A stretch of DNA of 10,643 nucleotides from JANRJY01 sp033763735 (GTDB taxonomy: Bacteria; Bacteroidota; Bacteroidia; Cytophagales; UBA9547). Positions 6,701-10,643 of this stretch are shown one piece after another. The stretch spans positions 1 through 10,643 of the forward strand of contig JANRJY010000043.1 in assembly GCA_033763735.1 (NCBI GenBank). The letters run 5' to 3'. Numbering within the stretch: the first letter of the stretch is position 1; every line of letters begins with the position of its first letter. The position numbers and the translations under genes are program-made. The notes beneath the pieces are model-generated. The model made no database searches, was not told the origin of the DNA, and worked only from the letters and a program-made list of their open reading frames with translations.

Positions 6701-8963
6701 ATCTGCTAATATAATTATCCCCATCATTTAATTTGCCTTCTAAAATGGCAATATTTGCAGATTCTGATGGAGGGGTTAACATCGTTGCGGTGTTGATACC
6801 GGAAGTGGTCACATTTTTCCAACGTTCAATTGAAATCGTACCTGAATTAGGACATCCACTTCCTTGCAAAATTTTCAAAAAAACTTGTTGCGATTTTTGT
6901 TTGTTACCCAACTGGTCAATAGCTTCTATGTAAATATTATGATCGCCAATCGTCAATCCGGAAACAGTAAAGGAAAACGGATAAGCTAATTTTGTTTGTT
7001 GTATTACATTGTCAATATATAAACCTACTATACTTAAAGGTGATGCATTACTTTCTATATCCGTGAATACTGGAATCGGAACCCCTTGAGAAAAGGATGC
7101 TTGATTTAAAGGGTAAGTAATGGCTGTATATAAATTAGGTTGACTACACCCTCCTTTATAAAAAACAGTATTCCATGTCACATCTTGAATGAGCAATTTC
7201 TTCGTAACGCCATTTCTGGTTTCTCTTGCCATTACCGGATATATGCCATTGGCCACATAAGACGACATACTTTGCACTGCTGAAATACAACCATTTACAC
7301 TCTCATAAGCAGCAGCAGTATCGGAAGCTGAAAATGAACTTGCAGGATACATCAATCCACCCAAAATTTCAGTATAGCCGCCATTTATTGTTTTGGTTTG
7401 AGGGGCTCTACCTTCCGTTTTCATCCCTAAAATCCAAAACAATCCTCCGTTGTTATACGACTGAAGTAAATTATTCGGTTGAACTTCAGGATTGTATTGA
7501 CGCGCGTAAAAATTCGTTTTGAACTGTGGCGTAAAAGATGAAACAACATCTTCATAAAACACATCTCCATTGGCAGAAGCGGTATTTGTATAATTTCCAC
7601 CACCTGTATATTTAATTACAACGGTACGATTGGTTCTGTTTTCAATATCAGGCAAACCAATTCTTTCTAAAATTAAAGGATCAGGTGAATAATCTTTAAT
7701 AATCAATTTTGCAGAACCTTGTCCACAAATACTTGCATAGTCAAAACCTGTAATTTTTTTAACGGAGGCCGGAATTGAAACCGTGTCACTAAAATTATAA
7801 CAACTGCCATTGGATCCATTAAAAGTTTGAAAATACACGATTGGTTTGCCTGATCTAAACGCATTTCGCAATGAAGTAGCATTATTACATGAACTGTAAA
7901 ACAAATCGCAAGGTGCTGCGCCATAAGCGTTTGCATTTGCCCATTGGGTGGTGTCATTATTGATGTAATCCGGAGTTTCCTTTACAGGTAAGTTCAGACT
8001 GATTCCTTTAGAAGGAAAGAGAGTTTGAGGAGATTTGGAAGCATATTCGGTGATAAAATTGGTAGTTAACTTTTCATTATTGTTCTTAATAATAGACCCA
8101 TATCCTGCAGTAGATGCATTTCTGACAAAAAGTGTACCTGTGTTAATTAAAGCAGAAGTATCACTTGCACCCCCAGTAAATTTTCCATCTACCACAACAA
8201 AAACACCTGAATTGTCTACAACAGGTCTTGAGGATTGCGATACTAAATCACGAATGGAAGCAATGTTTCCGGCATTGACAAAACCAGTTTTGTTTTGATT
8301 TAAAAGTGTTAAATGTTCGAAAGTCATGGAATACTCTGATGCTGCCATTCTGATTCCATAATCAAATCCTGAGATGGTTACATTTTTGATAAGCCCTGGG
8401 CCGGGCCATCCGCGTTCCATTCGTAATCCGCAATACCCGGTATTATCCCCCGATATTATTTTCACATCTTTTATGGTTCCATTATTACTGGTAATGTAAT
8501 CCAAAGCAACAGCACCAGAATTTCCATTCCCTGTGTTGATGGTCATACTAAATATGTATTGATTGAAAGATTGATTGCCTGATCGCGTATAGAAAAGCGG
8601 TTTAGGTTTGGCCGGATTATTAAACCCATTTGCGTTATTTTTTAACCTAATGATTGTGTTATCGGTGCTTTGACCCTGAAGTGTAACTCCGTAATCCCAA
8701 TATCCATCTAAGTATTTGATACTATCGCTTACGAGATAAACTCCGTCCGGAAAATACAATACTATTTTTGTTTGATATTGATATGGGTAGTTAGATATTG
8801 CCTGACGAATAATGTTGGTATTATCAAACACTCCATTGCCGATGGCCCCATAGTCTTTCATATTGAGCCAACCAATGCGTTTTGGATATTGGGTTTGTTG
8901 GGCCGAAAGAAATTTCGGTATAAAAATGATAAAAACCAGAAAGAAAAATTTTCTATATTTCAT
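1..8963 (-). CDS. Giant secreted multidomain beta-helix / Asp-box propeller / BACON protein (3' end outside window)
   Basis: One uninterrupted frame runs from the ATG at 8963-8961 to the left edge, giving 2987 complete codons with no stop seen. The start is chosen because it opens a clear signal peptide (MKYRKFFFLVFIIF... then LSAQQ) followed directly by a beta-helix domain signature, and nothing in frame upstream resembles protein. Domain order by residue: signal peptide 1-21; GH55/Pectate_lyase_3-like tandem beta-helix 22-607; Ig-like 608-700; PA14 701-861; BACON 862-948; Asp-box propeller region 949-1640; two BACONs 1641-1819; second beta-helix 1820-2437; CBM-like jelly roll 2440-2588; small sandwich 2589-2640; BACON repeats from 2641 onward. 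The product should be exported across the inner membrane by Sec. A T9SS tail, as in the neighbouring gene, is expected beyond the edge but not seen. The role is inferred as polysaccharide binding or cleavage, or adhesion; the substrate is unknown. No Shine-Dalgarno sequence precedes the start, as is usual in Bacteroidota. Confidence 0.93.
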   Translation of the reverse strand, partial: MKYRKFFFLVFIIFIPKFLSAQQTQYPKRIGWLNMKDYGAIGNGVFDNTNIIRQAISNYPYQYQTKIVLYFPDGVYLVSDSIKYLDGYWDYGVTLQGQSTDNTIIRLKNNANGFNNPAKPKPLFYTRSGNQSFNQYIFSMTINTGNGNSGAVALDYITSNNGTIKDVKIISGDNTGYCGLRMERGWPGPGLIKNVTISGFDYGIRMAASEYSMTFEHLTLLNQNKTGFVNAGNIASIRDLVSQSSRPVVDNSGVFVVVDGKFTGGASDTSALINTGTLFVRNASTAGYGSIIKNNNEKLTTNFITEYASKSPQTLFPSKGISLNLPVKETPDYINNDTTQWANANAYGAAPCDLFYSSCNNATSLRNAFRSGKPIVYFQTFNGSNGSCYNFSDTVSIPASVKKITGFDYASICGQGSAKLIIKDYSPDPLILERIGLPDIENRTNRTVVIKYTGGGNYTNTASANGDVFYEDVVSSFTPQFKTNFYARQYNPEVQPNNLLQSYNNGGLFWILGMKTEGRAPQTKTINGGYTEILGGLMYPASSFSASDTAAAYESVNGCISAVQSMSSYVANGIYPVMARETRNGVTKKLLIQDVTWNTVFYKGGCSQPNLYTAITYPLNQASFSQGVPIPVFTDIESNASPLSIVGLYIDNVIQQTKLAYPFSFTVSGLTIGDHNIYIEAIDQLGNKQKSQQVFLKILQGSGCPNSGTISIERWKNVTTSGINTATMLTPPSESANIAILEGKLNDGDNYISRFRGYICPPTSGNYQFYIAADDIAELWLSTNQNPSNKIRIAYVPDWTNYREFTKYGSQTSALISLTSGLTYYIEAVARENGGGDNLTVAWKLPNGTVETPIPGGRLLPFSLISVSSANLSYTSAGGSQILTVSGNLSWNTFSEQPWLSFSPSSGNGNTTASILVAPNNTSNSRVASITFLSGAIVKTITITQTGASLSPFTWQSLNEPGSGGAITDLAISPYNPNLMLIAGDMLGVGISTDSGKTWQPTYGFKSYEIAEFTFHPSNPLEIWAATMSGPYKSTDGGFNWQEMRSGFPALSGYYTAPIQKILFDPNNSSRLLAFGGSHRGWSSPGSPLWGAVWQSTDGGNNWTNIAQIGSSIFPGITSAVFAGVNSNILYAAAKGQGLYKSTNGGTTWSLTMNGFPASANSFNCLAAHPSDENRIYVSLNAYQNAGNNMPGGIYTTTNGGVNWFGINNGLTQNSNGTWGLNSSYDVVKLSRSNPNVLYTSDLSWWPTGVFKTTNNGQSWTTIIDNGIKNNIPTAYIPAPGMNAMAIDPNNANTMICGNSEYVLKTTNGGTTWKDITSDRVGTNPDRWIGRGFSGLVCRNFKFNPTNPNHAVFTGMDDAKFWQSKDNMQSWSWGGNGFNHWEGGTDVAFAGTSGQVMYVTMGQGFFGGIAKTTDGGANWVNFENNGLPARYSGNEEGKGIYALPNTPNTVWAVVGQKLYQSTNGGTSWTIVLDRPGLTWISAEKANPSTFYVTGSEGVFKTTNGTVFNLMAGSPTNATRILVDPFDDNTLYTTVWRQSNGGLWRFKNNTWTQLRNDQFIYDVDVDPNNSSRLVVSTADDPYHDATYATGVYVSEDNGTTWSQFNDGLPVLRGLVSKFNPQNSNQIIFGTSGRGFFKGSKTTPIVYNLSASNNSLVYASSGGPMVITVSGNMNWTVLTAQPWLTVSSAKGTGTKVLTVSALNFTGTGTRLTQLTILGVLGNSQFINVTQTGAVAVLTISSNLVTYQASGSIQNVSVTSNLNWSVSGLPTWITVSTTNGYGNGVISINTQTNSLITHRSYTFTISGSGLTQFINITQTGAAIVLGNRYYVDATNGNDGYDGLTTTTPWKTINKVNSMMSLFNPGDSILFKSGDNFYGSLNITKSGNINLPIIFSAYGTGDKPLFLGSQTIIGWTNSGGDIWTSNPGLVIEELFMNDVRQTPARFPNKGYLTIEASSGTSSITNSLLGIFNWTGSKVVVRQQNDYIPRGIVISQSGNTINVTLPGASSFPVGNGFYLDHSLNALDIAGEWYQDPSTNLITIKMPNGVNPNTQQLEGSFLNYGIYGDYKSYINISNIQFKYYKNAGISITSTRGSKILNCSFKNILGNGIVYRGEWTNDIYTSPSTDGLIDSCSFYDIQSGAINVAFMRNMTVTRNFAKRIALAPGYELDAMNAGFGFSINQTYITNISYNRIDSTGYSSLSWGGEGNSIFRNEFSNHGLSKNDNGFMQTWGGFTKNNKVYENILHDGFGNQEGLKNASTTYASNSNLRGASEGIYFDDFTQNNTITGNTIYNSSKGIFVQSSRDFVIKDNTVYNCEAYGIFINEKNLADPFTESTLGWSRAVSDINILNNKVCALRASPLNRNMCMTWSSYTCNSLIDFGVSDSNYFFNPYKNELLIRTTLNCSNNIGVEKLYSILTWNTVTNQDLHSKTNSFRWNEFIISTTGTNLITNGTFDTNINNWGSYGSGTISWENNISLNGGSLKATQTSGTGPTYEIQSPVIAVQAGKVYVVSFSALANRNTYLNPVIVTKYPNFNYVFNPGNFIAKTQKYDYQFVFTAPSPLLSGANYGLHFNTQSTGDTIWIDNVSALEVTSLQPDDYLNRSKLFVNNQINTQSFSLGANIYTDLDGNTVTGSITLQPYSSKILILNSVSNESLSSNPMSLNLTSGGAIQSITITSNIAWNIAKNQTWLSLSTIGGVGNVIIVVTVSSNLSTSDRISFITVSGGNLFNIITITQTGAASSLVASPTTLNYTDTGNSQIISVTSNVNWNVISSQPWLTLTGGSGTNNGTITATAEANTATGIRTAQVTIAGGALTQIINITQSGAAASLTANPTTLNYVSTSSTRAISITSNVSWTSTSSQPWLTLTGGSGTNNGTISATAAANTATGIRTAQITVTGGALTQIINITQSGAAASLTANPTTLTYVSTSSTQAISITSNVSWTSTSSQPWLTLTGGGGTNNGTVSATAAANTATGIRTAQVTVTGGALTQI
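759..1040 (-). other. BACON repeat 4 (divergent start of terminal array)
   Basis: Residues about 2641-2735. It reads MSLNLTSGGAIQSITITSNI, NQTWLSLSTIGGVGN and ISFITVSGGNLFN, then IITITQTGAA. It is more AT-rich and more diverged than the three units that follow, which suggests the array grew by copying units distal to this one. Confidence 0.82.
1041..1199 (-). other. Small C-terminal-type beta-sandwich after the CBM
   Basis: Residues 2589-2640. It contains LFVNNQINTQSFSLGANIYT, then DLDGNTVTGSITLQPYSSKI. This VDxxGNxVxGSxTLxPYSSxIL pattern is often seen at the end of secreted glycoside hydrolases and beta-helix proteins. It marks the end of the helix/CBM module before the terminal BACON array. 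Confidence 0.55.
1200..1646 (-). other. CBM-like jelly-roll carbohydrate-binding domain
   Basis: Residues 2440-2588. It starts NLITNGTFDTNINNWGSYGS, then SLNGGSLKATQTSGTGPTYE, VQAGKVYVVSFSALANR, DYQFVFTAPS, and ends GDTIWIDNVSALEV. This NL(I/V)xNGxFDxxxxxW ... F.A..........(I/V)DNV layout is that of carbohydrate-binding modules of the CBM4/9 (PF02018) and similar jelly-roll families. It follows the second beta-helix directly, the usual place for a substrate-binding module. Confidence 0.72.
1653..3506 (-). other. Second right-handed parallel beta-helix domain
   Basis: Residues 1820-2437. It opens RYYVDATNGNDGYDG then PWKTINKVNSM (from about 1825), the YYVD..NGNDxxxG..PW(K/R)TI signature of secreted parallel beta-helix proteins and polysaccharide lyases. 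Further on come many short Asn/Gly-rich coils, such as YYKNAGISITSTRGSKILNC, NNTITGNTIYNSSKGIFVQS and VIKDNTVYNCEAYGIFI, typical of stacked helix turns with asparagine ladders. It belongs to a different subfamily from the N-terminal helix. An enzymatic role (lyase, hydrolase or epimerase) is possible, but no catalytic residues could be assigned. The DNA here is distinctly AT-rich. Confidence 0.78.
3507..4043 (-). other. BACON repeats 2 and 3 (between propeller and second beta-helix)
   Basis: Residues 1641-1819 hold two consecutive sandwiches. The first reads LVYASSGGPMVITVSGNMNW, AQPWLTVSSAKGTG, then SQFINVTQTGA. The second reads LVTYQASGSIQNVSVTSNLN, LPTWITVSTTNGYGNG, HRSYTFTISGSGLTQ, then FINITQTGAA. 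They are clearly diverged from each other and from the terminal repeats, and they connect the propeller to the next catalytic-type module. Confidence 0.85.
4044..6119 (-). other. Asp-box (BNR/sortilin/GH74-like) beta-propeller region
   Basis: Residues 949-1640. Eleven clear Asp boxes of the form (S/T)x(D/N)xGxxW have their Trp at residues 999, 1041, 1103, 1149, 1204, 1260, 1313, 1371, 1419, 1468 and 1600. Examples are STDSGKTW, STDGGFNW, STNGGTTW, TTDGGANW and SEDNGTTW. A degenerate box (TTNGTVFN) lies in the 132-residue gap near 1500. Asp boxes fold as beta-turns between strands of propeller blades in sialidases, sortilin/VPS10 and GH74 xyloglucanases. The first blade reads ITDLAISPYNPNLMLIAGDM; D985 in AGDMLG sits where GH74 enzymes have a catalytic Asp in RTDVGG, but this is a by-eye alignment. 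About 690 residues would suit one ten-bladed or two seven-bladed propellers. It could be an enzyme or a binding scaffold. Confidence 0.82.
6120..6380 (-). other. BACON repeat 1 (between PA14 and propeller)
   Basis: Residues 862-948, exactly 87 residues. It runs LSYTSAGGSQILTVSGNLSW, then EQPWLSFSPSSGNGN, SNSRVASITFLSG and VKTITITQTGA. BACON (Bacteroidetes-associated carbohydrate-binding often N-terminal) sandwiches are frequent spacers or glycan/mucin-binding modules in secreted proteins of this phylum. Confidence 0.85.
6381..6863 (-). other. PA14 domain
   Basis: Residues 701-861. It starts GTISIERWKNVTTSGINTAT and continues through DNYISRFRGYICPPTSG, NYQFYIAADDIAELWLST, TSGLTYYIEAVARENGGGDN and LTVAWKLPNGTVETPIPG. 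These are the conserved PA14 strands, including the YxFYIAADDxAELWLS core. PA14 domains are carbohydrate-binding beta-barrels found in glycosidases, adhesins and toxins. C704 just before the domain and the Cys in YICPP could pair. It sits between the Ig-like spacer and a BACON, ahead of the propeller. Confidence 0.85.
6864..7142 (-). other. Ig-like domain (bacterial Ig, Big-type)
   Basis: Residues 608-700. The pattern is a typical all-beta bacterial Ig fold: ITYPLNQASFSQGVPIPVFT, then IVGLYIDNVIQQTKLAYPF, TVSGLTIGDHNIYIEAID and KSQQVFLKIL. Such domains act as spacers between catalytic and binding modules in secreted carbohydrate-active proteins. The family assignment is by pattern only. Confidence 0.6.
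7143..8900 (-). other. GH55/Pectate_lyase_3-like tandem right-handed beta-helix region
   Basis: Residues 22-607. The first helix opens with MKDYGAIGNGVFDNT (about 35-49), matching the DFGAxGDGxTDDT entry motif of Pectate_lyase_3 / GH55-type beta-helices, then IVLYFPDGVYLVSDSI. A second entry motif follows at about 345-375 after a LPVKETPDY linker: NANAYGAAPCDL, then SLRNAFRSGKPIVYF and YNFSDTVSIPASVKKITGF. This two-helix arrangement, the linker and the late motif TEILGGLMYP resemble GH55-related proteins. In the second motif the acidic GDGxTDDT loop is replaced by a stretch containing C352 and C359, a possible disulfide. GH55 enzymes cleave beta-1,3-glucan, but sequence alone does not establish that activity here; catalytic residues were not identified. 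Confidence 0.72.
8901..8963 (-). other. Sec signal peptide of the giant protein
   Basis: Residues 1-21 have a basic start (MKYRK), a strongly hydrophobic core (FFFLVFIIFI) and a short polar end, PKFLSA, before QQTQYP. The predicted signal peptidase I cut is after A21. The absence of a lipobox cysteine argues against a lipoprotein. Confidence 0.88.
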
Positions 8964-9288
8964 TATTCAAATAAAAATTATAATTAATTTAAGTTAAAGA
9001 TACTAAAAATCCAAAAACTAAAAATCCTCCGATATTTAACTGGTCTTTCAAATTATCTAGCTTATATATTTACAACACTATAATAATGCAAACATTTATT
9101 TTGTTCGTTTTGATAAACAAATAAAAATCAAAGCTTTATATTATATTAAAACGAATTCTTACGGTTTAAATTGATTAAATCCTACACTTTATTAACGATG
9201 AAAATGAACATAGAAAACTAAACATATTTTAAGTAATTTATATTGATTATAAATAAAAAATATATAAAATTAACTTTTGGTCAAATAC

Positions 9289-9301
9289 TTGTTTCAAACA
9301 A
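9289..9301. promoter_or_regulatory. 13-bp palindrome overlapping the candidate -7 element
   Basis: TTGTTT-C-AAACAA is a perfect 6-bp inverted repeat around one central base, and it covers the end of the candidate -7 box and the predicted transcription start. A second, wider inverted repeat (ACTTTTG at 9273-9279 with CAAAAGT at 9299-9305) surrounds it. It could be an operator or simply AT-rich chance. Confidence 0.25.
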
Positions 9302-9328
9302 AAGTATTAGATTATAAATTAAATCAAA
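9299..9328 (-). promoter_or_regulatory. Candidate Bacteroidota primary-sigma promoter for the giant gene
   Basis: On the minus strand, TTTG at 9328-9325 is followed after 18 bases by TACTTTTG at 9306-9299, a perfect match to TAnnTTTG, the -7 element of the Bacteroidota housekeeping sigma factor, with the -33 TTTG at a plausible distance. Transcription would start near 9292 and give a leader of about 330 nt before the ATG, which is long. The region is AT-rich, so chance matches are possible, and a closer promoter cannot be excluded. Confidence 0.4.
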
Positions 9329-9478
9329 CAAATAAAATTTACACTTAAGGGTAAATGCAATTATCTAATGATTACATCGGTTTTTTTAAGTTGAAACTTG
9401 TTTAAAAATAATTTAATTTTAATTCTTTTAAATTACTAATCAGATTTGACATTAAATTCCAATTTCCAATTAATTGAA

Positions 9479-10643
9479 TCACTCGGTAATCAATTTCTTT
9501 ATTTCCCCTTTGGAAGTTTTTATGAAATAAATTCCATTTGGCAGTTTCTCAATATTGTGTGCCTTTTCATGATGCCCTTCTGATACTTGATTGCCGATGA
9601 TATCATACAATTTGAAATCAATCACTTTGTTGAAATGAATAATCGTTCCTTGTTTGGTTGGGTTGGGATATATTTCCAGCTTGGCTTCTTCTTGTTTATC
9701 CTCTATTCCTGTGGTGAATTGGTTTGATTTTACTACCACCTTCTTCTCCAACCCACCTGATTTCAATGTGATGATATTGCTGCCCTTGGGTGCCACCGTT
9801 GTAGGTAATAGGGCTACGGTCAACATTTTCGATGATTGGCATGGCTCGGTTAACCCTGCCACTGTACTCACGGTAAACCAATTAGCATCTGATATTATTT
9901 GATAATCCATATTGGAAGTGATCGTGGTGGTTTTGCTCGCTGTTGCTCCACTGCCAAAATCTAAGGTATCCGGACTTGCTTGTATAAATATTGCCTGTGT
10001 GCATATCACATTGCTGCTAGCTGCCTGTGTAAATGTATACACTTGTTGTATGCCACTGCCGCTGATAGTGATGCTTCCAGTTCTAGGGTTGGGAGCACTA
10101 TTGATGTATGCTTGTATGCTCACCTGTGCCTCACCCGTACCAAAATATGGGGTCACCGAAAACCAGCTTTCTGAAGTATTGATCGTCCAACTGATATTGC
10201 TGGTGATGGTTATCGCTTTGGTTTCTCCATTGGCGGCAAACACACTGCCGGTCGGTGTCGTCAATTGTATTTGTGGGTTTTGACCTGTTTGGTTGATGCT
10301 CACCGTTTGTGTGAGGTTGCCTGATGTAATGGTTAACGTTACTGCCCTGTTGGATGTGAGATTGTTCGATTGTGAGGTAAAGTTGAGTGTTGCATTTCCT
10401 GTTCCAAATTGTGACCCTACAGTCAGCCAGGTTGGCAATCCGGATATTACCCAATTGTCGTTGGTAGTGATTTGCAGGGATTGACTTCCACCTGTAGCAT
10501 TGAAGCTGATTGAAGAACCACTTAAGCTTAAGGTAGTCGCTGCTCCTGTTTGAATGATATTCAAAGATTGAATGATTGAAGGATTGAATGATTGAATGGT
10601 GATTGTTGCAGACCTTGTCGTGGTAAGATTGTACGATTGTGAG
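9479..10643 (-). CDS. BACON-repeat surface protein with T9SS sorting tail (5' end outside window)
   Basis: The frame is open from the right edge to the TGA at 9481-9479, giving 387 visible residues; the true start lies beyond 10643. From N to C: the end of one BACON (1-35, containing an 8-bp DNA repeat), a full BACON (36-120: ISFNATGGSQSLQITTNDNW, LPTWLTVGSQFGTGN, SINQTG), a second (121-208: TITSNISW, SESWFSVTPYFGTGEA, YTFTQAA), a diverged third (209-310: LDFGSGATASKTTTITSNMD, ANWFTVS) with two cysteines (214 and 268) that may pair, a short linker, and the T9SS tail (320-387). The product should be exported by Sec, cross the outer membrane by the type IX system, and be surface-attached or released. 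Its function beyond BACON-mediated binding or spacing cannot be told from this C-terminal part. It lies upstream of the giant gene on the same strand, so a shared role at the cell surface is likely. Confidence 0.9.
   Translation of the reverse strand, partial: SQSYNLTTTRSATITIQSFNPSIIQSLNIIQTGAATTLSLSGSSISFNATGGSQSLQITTNDNWVISGLPTWLTVGSQFGTGNATLNFTSQSNNLTSNRAVTLTITSGNLTQTVSINQTGQNPQIQLTTPTGSVFAANGETKAITITSNISWTINTSESWFSVTPYFGTGEAQVSIQAYINSAPNPRTGSITISGSGIQQVYTFTQAASSNVICTQAIFIQASPDTLDFGSGATASKTTTITSNMDYQIISDANWFTVSTVAGLTEPCQSSKMLTVALLPTTVAPKGSNIITLKSGGLEKKVVVKSNQFTTGIEDKQEEAKLEIYPNPTKQGTIIHFNKVIDFKLYDIIGNQVSEGHHEKAHNIEKLPNGIYFIKTSKGEIKKLITE
9482..9685 (-). other. Type IX secretion (Por) C-terminal sorting domain
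   Basis: The last 68 residues read EAKLEIYPNPTKQGTIIHF, then FKLYDIIGNQVSEG, IEKLPNGIYFIKTSKGEI and KKLITE. The YPNP start, the LYDxxGxxV strand, the LPxGIYFIK strand and the final K(L/I) are the hallmarks of the type A T9SS sorting domain (TIGR04183). This signal is normally removed at the outer membrane. Confidence 0.95.
10566..10597. repeat. Four-copy 8-bp tandem repeat GATTGAAT inside the coding sequence
   Basis: Plus-strand units are GATTGAAT (10566-10573), GATTGAAG (10574-10581, one mismatch), GATTGAAT (10582-10589) and GATTGAAT (10590-10597). On the coding strand they encode IQSFNPSIIQS, replacing the usual final BACON strands (like SGGLTQTITI) before NIIQTGA. Eight is not a multiple of three, so loss or gain of one unit would shift the frame. 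Confidence 0.9.

Larger units (their letters stand above)
8964..9478. other. AT-rich intergenic region between the two minus-strand genes
   Basis: About 515 bp separate the stop of the upstream gene from the start of the giant gene. Composition is extreme; bases 9241-9300, counted by hand, hold only 9 G/C. No convincing protein-coding frame or RNA gene is seen. It should hold the terminator of the upstream gene and the promoter of the giant gene. I found a promoter candidate but no GC-rich hairpin followed by a T-run on the minus strand, so no terminator is called. The spacing argues for separate transcription of the two genes. Confidence 0.8.

Noticed and set aside
7703..7957. 84-codon open frame on the minus strand
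   Set aside because: It overlaps the second beta-helix half of the giant gene in another frame, with no recognisable domain; it is a shadow.
8772..8987. 71-codon plus-strand frame over the start of the giant gene
   Set aside because: It is antisense to the signal peptide and the first beta-helix motif, has low-complexity Lys/Asn composition at its end, and shows no ribosome-binding or domain evidence.
9372..9401. Short inverted repeat AAGTT...AACTT as a terminator for the upstream gene
   Set aside because: The stem is only 5 A/T-rich pairs with a 2-base loop, and on the minus strand it is followed by A rather than T residues. It is too weak to call.
9912..10283. 123-codon hydrophobic-looking frame on the plus strand
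   Set aside because: It is antisense to well-formed BACON repeats. The Val/Leu-rich sequence comes from the reverse complement of Thr/Asn/Ser-rich codons, not from a membrane protein.
10562..10564. TTG as the start codon of the BACON/T9SS gene
   Set aside because: The frame stays open upstream to the window edge and encodes the remainder of a BACON domain (TTTRSATITIQS...), so this TTG is an internal Leu codon.

Overview
The window fits an AT-rich member of the Bacteroidota. It carries two large secreted-type genes, both on the minus strand. They use BACON-type beta-sandwich repeats ending in the characteristic (I/V)TQTGA strand. One ends in a type IX secretion (Por) C-terminal sorting domain, and the other begins with a Sec signal peptide cut at an SA|QQ-like site, as is common in this phylum. 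No Shine-Dalgarno sequence is seen, and the best promoter candidate has the Bacteroidota form TTTG...TAnnTTTG. The genus cannot be named from this sequence.

Layout from right to left, in the direction of transcription. (1) Positions 10643-9479 hold the C-terminal 387 residues of a BACON-repeat protein with a T9SS tail; its start lies outside the window. Its coding sequence contains a four-copy 8-bp tandem repeat. (2) Positions 9478-8964 are a very AT-rich intergenic stretch of about 515 bp with a candidate promoter and a small palindrome, but no gene. (3) Positions 8963-1 are one open reading frame of at least 2987 codons that runs off the left edge. I checked its frame at about twenty points and found no stop or shift.

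The giant protein reads, N to C: signal peptide; a tandem beta-helix region resembling GH55/Pectate_lyase_3; an Ig-like domain; a PA14 domain; one BACON; an Asp-box (BNR/sortilin/GH74-like) beta-propeller region with 11 clear Asp boxes; two BACONs; a second, different right-handed beta-helix; a jelly-roll CBM-like domain; a small beta-sandwich; and at least four tandem BACONs, of which the last ones are near-identical 261-bp units cut by the window edge.

Taken together, the genes look like exported, surface-attached or released polysaccharide-binding or degrading machinery. The giant would be a multi-module carbohydrate-active or adhesive protein, and the upstream gene a second BACON-rich surface protein. 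No catalytic activity is proven by the sequence. I see no RNA gene, CRISPR array, insertion sequence or plus-strand gene.
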